Of a stretch of 38,394 bases of DNA, positions 8,477 to 15,175 are shown piece after piece. The translations under genes were made by a program, and so were the position numbers. The notes beneath the pieces were generated by a model. That model was not told the DNA's origin and made no database searches. It saw only the letters and a list, made by a program, of their open reading frames with translations. Origin of the DNA: Treponema sp. (lineage in GTDB: Bacteria > Spirochaetota > Spirochaetia > Treponematales > Breznakiellaceae); assembly GCA_031257385.1 (NCBI GenBank), contig JAIROT010000101.1, positions 1 through 38,394 of the forward strand, in the 5' to 3' direction. How positions within the stretch are numbered: the stretch's first letter is position 1; each line of letters starts with the position of its first letter.

Positions 8477-8959
8477 ATGAATAAGATTCTCAAATTTGTC
8501 CTGAATGGCGATCCCATGGAAATCGCGTGTGAATCAAACGTTGCCCTGATTGACCTTATCCGGGATCATCTCGGCCTGACAGGAACCAAAAAGGGCTGCG
8601 AGGAGGGTGAGTGCGGCGCCTGTACCGTACTGTTCGATGGGAATCCCATAAATTCCTGCCTGGCTTTAGCGCACGAAATTAACGGCCATGAAATCATCAC
8701 CGTTGAAGGAATCGCCAAAGATGGCGAACTGCATCCGCTTCAAAAGGAATTTATCAAGCGGTGGGCGTTCCAGTGCGGTTACTGTACGCCGGGTATGGTA
8801 ATGAGCGCAAAGGCCCTGCTGGATAAAAATCAGAATCCGACAGAATACGATGTGCGTGAAGCCATCTCCGGCAACCTGTGCCGTTGTACCGGCTATGTCA
8901 AATATGTTGAGGCTATCTTGGCAGTTGCGGCAGACATGAGGAAGGAGGCAAAAGTATGA
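8477..8959 (+). CDS. Molybdenum hydroxylase, 2Fe-2S subunit (XdhC/CoxS type)
   Basis: The 160-aa protein carries both [2Fe-2S] clusters of the family: a plant-ferredoxin-type cluster CEEGECGACTVLFDGNPINSC (about 40-60) and the alpha-helical cluster CGYCTPG with CRCTGY (about 100-140). It transfers electrons from the Mo site to FAD. The ORF track start at 8390 lies inside the preceding gene; ATG 8477 with GGAGG 9 nt upstream is the real start. The stop overlaps the start of the large subunit (ATGA), so translation is coupled. The length is typical of stand-alone small subunits. Confidence 0.95.
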   Translation: MNKILKFVLNGDPMEIACESNVALIDLIRDHLGLTGTKKGCEEGECGACTVLFDGNPINSCLALAHEINGHEIITVEGIAKDGELHPLQKEFIKRWAFQCGYCTPGMVMSAKALLDKNQNPTEYDVREAISGNLCRCTGYVKYVEAILAVAADMRKEAKV

Positions 8960-11361
8960 ACAGATTCGCAGATAAAGAGTACTACAGGAAACCAAATGAT
9001 TACCGGTTGATAAACGGCAAGGAGAGCAAGTATGACCGAGTGGACGCATTTGATAAAGTTACCGGCAAGGGAAAATTCGCCGGTGATTTTATGTCTCCCG
9101 ATATGCTCACCGTAAAAATCGTACACAACGAAAAATACGCCCACGCAAAGATCAAGTCGATTGACACCGGTAAGGCCGAAGCGCTTCCCGGTGTAAAATG
9201 TGTACTTACCGGCAAGGATTTTTCCGAAGTACGTATCGGTACCCACGTTGAAGGCGCGGGGGGCGGCGATATTGAAGTTCTCTGCAAACATGAAGTGCGT
9301 ATGTACTACGATCCGGTTGCGGCTGTCTGCGCAGTCGATGAGGAGACGGCGCTGCGGGGAGCCTCTCTGGTGGAAGTTGAATACGAAGAACTTCCCGCGG
9401 TGTTTGATCCCTTTGAAGCGCTGAAACCCGATGCAGTCGACGTACAGGGCTACGGAAGAAAAAACAAGAACATTGGTCCCACCTGCCATCAGGCCGGATC
9501 GAACGGCGGCAAGGACATTGAGGCGGAATTTGCCCGGGCTGCGTATGTCTCCCATCGTGATTTCAAGACCCATCATATTCATATCGCACCCATTGAACCT
9601 CACGCGACCTATGCCAGCTACGATACGGAAAAAGACGAATGGACGGTCTACCAAAGTTCCTCGATGACATGGTCGGATCAGTTCTGGCTTGCGCGTATTT
9701 TTCAGAAAGACGAATTAAACTTTCATGTAATCAGGCCTTATGTCGGCGGGGCATTCGGAGGTAAATCGAATTATCCCTATACGGAGTTTGTCGCATGTGA
9801 GTGCGCGAGAAGGACATTGCGCCCCGTGCGTTGTGTAATGACGCGGCGGGAAGAATTTATGACCATGCACGGGCGCCATCCGTTCAACATCCATATTGAC
9901 GCGGCTTTCGACAAAGACGGTACCCTCCTGGCAAAAAAAGCCCTTCAGATACTGAACGGCGGCGCTTATGGCGAGTCCCAGGTAGCGCCGGTAAACTTGA
10001 GCGTAATCTGGGCGGCATTCCCGTACAAAATCGACGCGATTGATCTTGAATCAAAGCGTATCTTTACCAATGAACCCTATTCCGGCGCCATGCGCGGTTA
10101 TACCGCCTGCCAGGTACAGTTTGCCCATGACATTAATATGCAGTATGCGTCCGAAGAAATGGGGATCGATCCGGTGGAATTCCGCCTGAAAAGTGCGCTG
10201 GAAAGCGGGTATAAATCTCCGGCCGGCCTTGTCGTCACTTCGTGCGCGTTCAAAGATACCCTTAAGGATGCGGCCGCATTCATGAAGTGGGATCAGCGCA
10301 AAGACACACTGAAACCCGGCGAGGGCATTGGATTTTCCGGCACCGCGTTTGTTTCGGGTACCGCCTCTCCGATTCTCAACTCGCCGAATCAGGTACAGAC
10401 CAATGCGACAATCCGCGTAAATTACAACGGCGGTGTTTCGCTTTACTCAAACTGTCATGAAAACGGCCAGGGCGCGGATACCGTTATGGTTGCGATTGTT
10501 GCGGAAGAACTTGGTCTTGAAATGAACGAGGTAAAGCTCATCCAGCCGAGCACGTTCAACGCAGGTTACGACTCGGGTGCTTACGGCAGCCGTGTTACCT
10601 TCCTGGGCGGCAATGCGGTTCGTAACGCGGCAATCGACGTAAAAAGCAAGCTGCTGGAATCGGTGGCGCAGGTCTGGGGCGTCGAACCACATTTACTTGA
10701 CCTTATCGATCATAAAGTTGTCTGCCGTGATATGGGTAAAACGGATCTGTCCATGCCCTGGAAACAGGCGGTGTTTAACTACATGAGCGCCCATGGCGGA
10801 GACGAAATTGTCGGTATCGGTTCCTATTATCACCGCACGAGCAGCGCACAGTACCGCGGCAGACCTTCAAATTATGCACCGAGTTATGTGTTCTCAACCG
10901 GCGCCTGCCACCTTACCGTTGATATGGAAACCGGTACGCTGGATATCGACGAGTTTTTCTTCGCCCATGACTGCGGGCAGGCGCTTAATCCCGAAGCCGT
11001 TGAAGGCCAGCTTCAGGGATCAATTTATTCAGGGCTGGGGTATGCCGTATTCGAGGAGATGAAAATCAGGGACGGAAAAACACTCAATCCGAGTTTTCGC
11101 GATTATCGTATGCTTACGGCATTGGATATGCCCAAAATAACCACGAAATATGATTACCCGCCTGATCCTGAAGGGCCTTTCGGAGCCAAGGAATGCGGCG
11201 AAGGTACAACCGCGCCAATCGCACCCGCAATCGCCAATGCCATCCACATGGCCACCGGTTTGTACATCACTGAGCTTCCCCTTGATCCTGAGCATATTTG
11301 GCGGATGTTGAAAGAACAAAAATCGGACCGTGCCCAGACCGGTCTCAAACAATTGAGTTAA
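8956..11361 (+). CDS. Molybdenum hydroxylase, Mo-cofactor catalytic subunit
   Basis: This 801-aa large subunit of the xanthine dehydrogenase/aldehyde oxidase family binds the Mo-pterin and hydroxylates the substrate using water. The cofactor loop is GGAFGGKS (about 264-271), a second motif is AMRGYTACQ, and the catalytic Glu lies in FGAKECGEGTT (about E746). At the position of bovine Glu802 in GGFGGKE this protein has Ser, and RGFG is RGYT, so xanthine should not be assumed; a different N-heterocycle, purine derivative or aldehyde is possible. GGAGG precedes the ATG. Its neighbours XdhC, MocA-like and MoeA-like proteins agree with a mature Mo-hydroxylase system. A selenium-dependent variant cannot be excluded, but no selD or yqeB/yqeC was seen here. 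Confidence 0.94.
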   Translation: MNRFADKEYYRKPNDYRLINGKESKYDRVDAFDKVTGKGKFAGDFMSPDMLTVKIVHNEKYAHAKIKSIDTGKAEALPGVKCVLTGKDFSEVRIGTHVEGAGGGDIEVLCKHEVRMYYDPVAAVCAVDEETALRGASLVEVEYEELPAVFDPFEALKPDAVDVQGYGRKNKNIGPTCHQAGSNGGKDIEAEFARAAYVSHRDFKTHHIHIAPIEPHATYASYDTEKDEWTVYQSSSMTWSDQFWLARIFQKDELNFHVIRPYVGGAFGGKSNYPYTEFVACECARRTLRPVRCVMTRREEFMTMHGRHPFNIHIDAAFDKDGTLLAKKALQILNGGAYGESQVAPVNLSVIWAAFPYKIDAIDLESKRIFTNEPYSGAMRGYTACQVQFAHDINMQYASEEMGIDPVEFRLKSALESGYKSPAGLVVTSCAFKDTLKDAAAFMKWDQRKDTLKPGEGIGFSGTAFVSGTASPILNSPNQVQTNATIRVNYNGGVSLYSNCHENGQGADTVMVAIVAEELGLEMNEVKLIQPSTFNAGYDSGAYGSRVTFLGGNAVRNAAIDVKSKLLESVAQVWGVEPHLLDLIDHKVVCRDMGKTDLSMPWKQAVFNYMSAHGGDEIVGIGSYYHRTSSAQYRGRPSNYAPSYVFSTGACHLTVDMETGTLDIDEFFFAHDCGQALNPEAVEGQLQGSIYSGLGYAVFEEMKIRDGKTLNPSFRDYRMLTALDMPKITTKYDYPPDPEGPFGAKECGEGTTAPIAPAIANAIHMATGLYITELPLDPEHIWRMLKEQKSDRAQTGLKQLS

Positions 11362-11372
11362 GGAGAGATAAT

Positions 11373-12770
11373 ATGTCAGATATACAACAGACAAAGTCCG
11401 GCGGACAAAGCCGGCTTATGTTTATTACGATTTATTTAATCAGTATTTCCGTTGCCATCATCTGGTTTTCGGTACCTCCCATGCTTTCGGGCGGGATACT
11501 GCTTCACGCATATTTCCCCGGAGCTCAGGGGGCCGCAATCGGCCAGGCAATGGGGCAGCTTGGCCACGCCATGTCGTTTATTTCAATGGGGGCCCTGGCC
11601 GCCGCCGTTCTTGCAACATTTATCACCAGGGCAATCGGCGTAAAAAAATCCATCATTTGCGGCGGTATTCTTGTTACGATTGCCGGTTTTGGCAGCGCGC
11701 TTTCGGGCGATAACATTTTGTTATTGCTCGGTATGCGTATCGTTATGGGTTTCGGCATCGGCCTTGTGGCGGTAAACTCGCCGACGGCAATTACAGGGTG
11801 GGTTTCCGCAAAAAACCGCGCGTTTACCATCGGCTTCTGGGGCACCTGGGTTCCTGTGGGGATGTTAATAACGACCAATGCTATTGTCAATCCCATGGCC
11901 GCAGGAGATCTGGCGCACTCGAATCCTCACACGATCTGGATAGTGCAAAGCGTTATCGTTTTTGTTTGCCTTTTGCTTATCGTCTTCGTATACAAAGATC
12001 CGCCCAGGGGACAGACCGAAATATCAAGTGAAGCAAAACCCCTCAAAGAAGTCCTGCCTTTGTTCAAACAACATCAGGTCTGGATGGTATTGATTGCGTG
12101 GTGCGCGTTCAATTACATCAACTATGGCCTCAGTACATATAACGCGGTATTTTTTGCCGGCGGTTTTGGGCCGGAAATGTTCACCGGCGCATCAGCCAAT
12201 ACCTGGGGTTCTATCGTCAACGCCATGGGTATTCTTGCCCCGCTGTTCGGATTGATTTCTGACCGCATCAACCGTAACCGCAAGTATCTTTTGATCTCAT
12301 TGGGTGTTCTTTTCCTGACCTTGTCGGGGGTAGTTGGATTCAAAACCCAATTTTTGGGGCTTTCCGGCTGGCCATTGTTCATGATTTACTTTATGGTGCA
12401 GCTTCTTGGGAACGCAATTTTGGTTGCTACTGTCCGCCCGTACATTCCCCTGCTTGTAGGACGCGGCGGTATAACTGCTATCAGCCTGGGGCTTTCGCTG
12501 ATCACTATCCTGCAATACGGTGGACAGATGTTCAGCCCTCTGTTCTTCGGCCTTATCCAAACCAACGGCGGTATTCTCCCGAGAAGTGCCGGGCAGCCTA
12601 TCGGCAATCTTAGCGGCTGGGCATCGGCGACATGGACAGGTCTGGTAATACCGGGCATCATTGCGTTTATATGTTGCTTCTTTATTAAGCCCACGCCCCA
12701 TCCGCATAGCGAACATGGAGGACCTCATGCGTACGGCAAGCATGAAGGGCCCCACGGCGATGGTCATTAA
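11373..12770 (+). CDS. MFS transporter with histidine-rich C-terminal tail
   Basis: The 465-aa inner-membrane protein has about 12 hydrophobic helices, a GMRIVMGFGIGLVAVNSP segment and the loop-8/9 type LISDRINRNRKYLL motif of the major facilitator superfamily. The ATG at 11373 has AAGGAGA upstream, 11 bp after the hydroxylase large subunit, so it is in the same operon and probably imports the substrate or exports the product. The last 25 residues, HPHSEHGGPHAYGKHEGPHGDGH, contain eight His and could bind a transition metal; such tails are unusual for a purine-type transporter. Substrate is not predictable from the sequence. Confidence 0.85.
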   Translation: MSDIQQTKSGGQSRLMFITIYLISISVAIIWFSVPPMLSGGILLHAYFPGAQGAAIGQAMGQLGHAMSFISMGALAAAVLATFITRAIGVKKSIICGGILVTIAGFGSALSGDNILLLLGMRIVMGFGIGLVAVNSPTAITGWVSAKNRAFTIGFWGTWVPVGMLITTNAIVNPMAAGDLAHSNPHTIWIVQSVIVFVCLLLIVFVYKDPPRGQTEISSEAKPLKEVLPLFKQHQVWMVLIAWCAFNYINYGLSTYNAVFFAGGFGPEMFTGASANTWGSIVNAMGILAPLFGLISDRINRNRKYLLISLGVLFLTLSGVVGFKTQFLGLSGWPLFMIYFMVQLLGNAILVATVRPYIPLLVGRGGITAISLGLSLITILQYGGQMFSPLFFGLIQTNGGILPRSAGQPIGNLSGWASATWTGLVIPGIIAFICCFFIKPTPHPHSEHGGPHAYGKHEGPHGDGH

Positions 12771-12775
12771 GCGCG

Positions 12776-13120
12776 ATGCCTGTTGTGGTACAAAGCGAGT
12801 TTAACTGCCCCTCGTGCGGCTCCTTATCCAGGGCGCCGGTACGGGGGTCGGTAAACGCGCAGGAAGAACCGTCAGTCAAGAAAGCTATCATTGACGGTTC
12901 TTTTTTTGATTATGTATGCGAATCATGCGGCAGCAAAACCCGCCTGCTCTACAATATGCTTTACATCGATCCTGTCCGGCGGGTACTGTTGTACCTTATT
13001 GCTGACGGAGGACTTGATGCTCAGGCCCGTATGATGAGCGCAGCGAAAGATCTCCCGGATCACGAAGGATTTATTCTGCGCGTTGTGGACAACATGAACG
13101 ATTTACGGGAAAAATATTGA
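12776..13120 (+). CDS. CpXC-domain protein, N-terminal part (frame broken)
   Basis: The 114-aa ORF carries paired cysteine motifs FNCPSCG and YVCESCG and an LLYNMLYIDP stretch typical of the CpXC domain, a zinc-ribbon-like fold of unknown function. It begins 5 bp after the MFS stop. It ends at LREKY followed by TGA; adding a single A to the A5 run at 13110-13114 fuses it in frame with the next ORF, giving LREKILIFDECLEDKI, which is how full-length CpXC proteins continue. It is therefore likely one gene of about 220 codons, split by a natural frameshift, a slippage site or a sequencing error. Confidence 0.75.
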   Translation: MPVVVQSEFNCPSCGSLSRAPVRGSVNAQEEPSVKKAIIDGSFFDYVCESCGSKTRLLYNMLYIDPVRRVLLYLIADGGLDAQARMMSAAKDLPDHEGFILRVVDNMNDLREKY

Positions 13121-13434
13121 TTTTCGATGAATGCCTTGAAGATAAAATTGTGGAAATAGCCAAGGGAAACACGTTGTCCCAGCTTGACCCGGACACGTTT
13201 GCCAGCGAAATTCATTTTGATGTGATCCGGGGGCAGCGTGTGCTGAGGCTGTTATGTAAAGATCATGTTGAAGGAAAATACAATATACTGTATGTACCTG
13301 ATTTTGACAAACTATATTTAGAGCTTTCCGGACGGTATAAACACCGCCTGCCGGTGCTTGACGCAAAATCTTTTTGTGTGGTAAATTTGGATTACGCGGC
13401 TGATTTTTTACGTGCCTTGGAAACAGAAGGATAA
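13117..13434 (+). CDS. CpXC-domain protein, C-terminal part (frame broken)
   Basis: This 105-aa frame (TTG, overlapping the previous stop as TTGA) continues the CpXC protein: IFDECLEDKIVEIAKGN followed by a beta-rich domain. It has no RBS of its own, so independent translation is doubtful unless by re-initiation at the overlap. It is operon-internal, between the MFS transporter and an unknown gene. Function is unknown; the association with the molybdenum hydroxylase operon is by position only. Confidence 0.65.
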   Translation: MIFDECLEDKIVEIAKGNTLSQLDPDTFASEIHFDVIRGQRVLRLLCKDHVEGKYNILYVPDFDKLYLELSGRYKHRLPVLDAKSFCVVNLDYAADFLRALETEG

Positions 13435-13441
13435 CGAAATA

Positions 13442-13762
13442 ATGATACGTTGTGTTACCGTATATGCCCTGAACAATAAAGCTGATGCGTACAGCGCGAT
13501 ACAGGCGTTGAAAAGCATAAAGTCCTTACTGCCGGCAGGTGTTACAATGAAAGTGTACACTGCCGGCAGTGCCGAAGAAAAGGAAGTCCAGATACCGAGC
13601 TGGGTATTCGGCGAATTGATCCAGTTATTGGATTTTGAGGATCAGGGCGAGAACGCTTTCACCTATGAAGATTTTTGCAAACATGAATCATGGGTTGAAC
13701 TAAAACGCCAGACAAAGGGGCTTTTTTCAAACGAGGTTACAACACGTTATTATTATGAATGA
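13442..13762 (+). CDS. Hypothetical protein, last gene of the hydroxylase operon
   Basis: The 106-aa protein starts at ATG 13442 with AAGGA about 10 nt upstream; the ORF track start at 13412 is inside the preceding gene. It contains an alternating hydrophobic pattern suggesting an alpha/beta fold (IRCVTVYALNNKADAYSAIQALKSI at the N terminus) and an acidic middle region. No signal peptide, membrane helix or metal motif is visible. I do not recognise it. The 7-bp gap and shared strand place it in the CpXC operon tail. Confidence 0.7.
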   Translation: MIRCVTVYALNNKADAYSAIQALKSIKSLLPAGVTMKVYTAGSAEEKEVQIPSWVFGELIQLLDFEDQGENAFTYEDFCKHESWVELKRQTKGLFSNEVTTRYYYE

Positions 13763-13808
13763 TTCAGGAACATTAACAGAAATCAAGGATTAAACATACC
13801 CTCCCTGA

Positions 13809-13829
13809 CCTGTTGATATTGCTTACAGG
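13809..13829 (+). repeat. Small hairpin in the 13763-13951 intergenic region
   Basis: CCTGT (13809-13813) pairs with ACAGG (13825-13829), and an outer CCC/GGG may extend it. A second short inverted repeat AGGCT/AGCCT follows near 13844-13865. There is no U-tract, so this may be only a weak end-of-operon structure. Confidence 0.3.
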
Positions 13830-13901
13830 ACGGGATAATTTCAAGGCTTGCAGTTTGAAACAGCCTCGTGTATTATTAAAAATAGCAATTTTGTAAATTT
13901 C

Positions 13902-13917
13902 TGTAACATAGGTTACA
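13902..13917 (+). promoter_or_regulatory. Perfect CRP/FNR-type palindrome TGTAACATAGGTTACA
   Basis: This is a perfect inverted repeat with the CRP-site layout but TGTAA instead of TGTGA half sites. Its centre is 42.5 bp upstream of the predicted transcription start at 13952, matching a class II activator. It is the strongest of the local sites and probably activates the phosphatase/MoCo-maturation operon through the regulator at 3524. Confidence 0.7.
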
Positions 13918-13939
13918 TATATCTGCACATGGCGCCGGG

Positions 13940-13945
13940 TATAAT
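13940..13945 (+). promoter_or_regulatory. -10 box for phosphatase/HD-MoCo operon
   Basis: A perfect TATAAT ends 6 nt before the ATG at 13952, so transcription should begin at or next to the A of the start codon. There is no Shine-Dalgarno, implying a leaderless message. The -35 region is poor, as expected with an activator site alongside it. Confidence 0.6.
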
Positions 13946-13951
13946 GAATGT

Positions 13952-15058
13952 ATGCAAACCGGAAAGACGCTGAGAACCCTTTATCTTGTAAGGCATGGTG
14001 AAGTTGACTTTGGCGGTGTAAAACGATGTATCGGCCGTACTGATATACCGCTGTCAGAACGGGGAAAATATCAGGCGGAACGATTAAAGGTCTTTTTTAC
14101 CGGTAAAGGATTAACCGGTTTGTATGCAAGCCCTGCCCGGAGGACCCGTTTGACGGCGGATATTATTTCTCAGGGCAGATGGCCGGTACAGCTTTGCAGC
14201 GGCCTTGCTGAAATCAATATGGGAGACTGGGAAGGATTAACTTTTGTTGAAATCAAGAAACGTTTTCCCGATCTTTACACGTTGCGGGGCCAAAACCGGG
14301 CGATCGCTCCGCCCAATGGAGAAACCCCGGCCCAGGTCCAAATACGGGCAGCCGCTGCCATTGAACAGATTTTGACGCAAAGCGAAGGGAACGTAACGGT
14401 TGTTACCCATGCGGGGGTTAACCGGCTGCTGCTCTGCAAATACCAAAATCTTGCCCCGGAGGATTGGTTGTCGCTGCCCCAGCCTTACGGCTGTATCAAC
14501 AAACTGTGGATAGGAGAGGATGGTATCACGGTCGGGGAGGCCGGAAGGATGCCGGTTGATATTCCTGATGAGGAAGAATGTTTCAAACTGTTCCGGAAAA
14601 AAGAGACGCCTCAACGAGTGGTCGATCACTGTCAGGCGGTCGCATACAAGGCTATGGAAATCACGTCAGTCTTCGCAAAATACGGTACCGGTATTAACGG
14701 CGATTTGGTATATATCGCGGCGTTGTTACATGATATTGCCAAAGGTCACAGGTCTCATGCGCAAACCGGAGCGGATTGGCTGCGGGCGGAAGGTTATCCT
14801 AAAGTGGCGGACATAATCGCGCTACATGAAGACCTGCCGGAGCCTGTTGTGCTTGACGAAGCCGCCGTTGTCTATTTGGCGGATAAATTGCTTATGGGTA
14901 CACTGGAAGTGAGCCTGGAAGAACGTTTTACTTATTCCATGGAAAAATGCCATGACGAGACGGCCCGTTCCGCCCATGAAAAACGCTTCCGGCAGGCCCT
15001 CAGGCTGCGAGAGCAAATTCTAGGAGCCTGTGGGACTTGTGGATTTTTGCGGCCTTGA
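13952..15058 (+). CDS. Histidine phosphatase-HD domain fusion protein
   Basis: The N-terminal half (about 1-200) is a histidine phosphatase of the CobC/phosphoglycerate-mutase branch: catalytic LVRHGE, then SERG, the ASPARRT segment and VTHAGVNR. The C-terminal half (about 210-350) is an HD phosphohydrolase with the HD pair in AALLHDIAKG and further histidines at HAQTG and LHED. The two likely remove phosphates from a nucleotide or cofactor precursor. It is the first gene of a unit with MoCo-maturation genes, so a role in cofactor or purine nucleotide processing is inferred. Its last residues, GACGTCGFLRP, are encoded by a dispersed repeat, and the stop codon lies in a hairpin loop, so the natural C terminus was probably altered. 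Confidence 0.85.
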   Translation: MQTGKTLRTLYLVRHGEVDFGGVKRCIGRTDIPLSERGKYQAERLKVFFTGKGLTGLYASPARRTRLTADIISQGRWPVQLCSGLAEINMGDWEGLTFVEIKKRFPDLYTLRGQNRAIAPPNGETPAQVQIRAAAAIEQILTQSEGNVTVVTHAGVNRLLLCKYQNLAPEDWLSLPQPYGCINKLWIGEDGITVGEAGRMPVDIPDEEECFKLFRKKETPQRVVDHCQAVAYKAMEITSVFAKYGTGINGDLVYIAALLHDIAKGHRSHAQTGADWLRAEGYPKVADIIALHEDLPEPVVLDEAAVVYLADKLLMGTLEVSLEERFTYSMEKCHDETARSAHEKRFRQALRLREQILGACGTCGFLRP

Positions 15059-15088
15059 CCGCAAAAACCCCCGATTTTTGGGCTCCTT
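15021..15088 (+). repeat. Dispersed hairpin repeat at the end of the phosphatase/HD gene
   Basis: AGGAGCC at 15022 and GGCTCCT at 15081 bracket the element. Inside, TTTTTGCGG (15044-15052) pairs perfectly with CCGCAAAAA (15059-15067) across the loop CCTTGA that contains the TGA stop. The left part is an exact inverted match to the repeat upstream of secA (25818-25864), with about 31 bp inserted here. The inner hairpin could also act as a weak intrinsic terminator. Confidence 0.65.
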
Positions 15089-15089
15089 T

Positions 15090-15170
15090 GGGAGTCTGCA
15101 AGGTAGAAAATGTACAAAATTGTGCATTTTCTTTATCATTTGGGCTAAAGCCCCACAGACTCCCAGGAGT
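15090..15170 (+). promoter_or_regulatory. Three-way-junction RNA leader covering the RBS of the MoeA-like gene
   Basis: GGGAGTCTG (15090-15098) pairs with CAGACTCCC (15156-15164). Enclosed are hairpins AGAAAATG/CATTTTCT (15105-15132) and GGGCT/AGCCC (15142-15153). The Shine-Dalgarno AGGAG (15165-15169) directly abuts the closing stem, and ACTC of that stem can alternatively pair with GAGT of the RBS. This is a riboswitch-like architecture, though a mobile hairpin repeat is also possible. Pairings are seen; regulation is inferred. Confidence 0.5.
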
Positions 15171-15175
15171 GTGAT

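Noticed and set aside
8956-11361. Selenocysteine in the Mo-hydroxylase
   Set aside because: The large subunit reads through without an in-frame TGA, and selenium in this family is a labile ligand that sequence alone cannot show.
13763-13951. Possible Moco riboswitch upstream of the phosphatase/HD gene
   Set aside because: The predicted transcript starts at 13952 so this region would not be in that mRNA, and the conserved Moco riboswitch elements are not seen.
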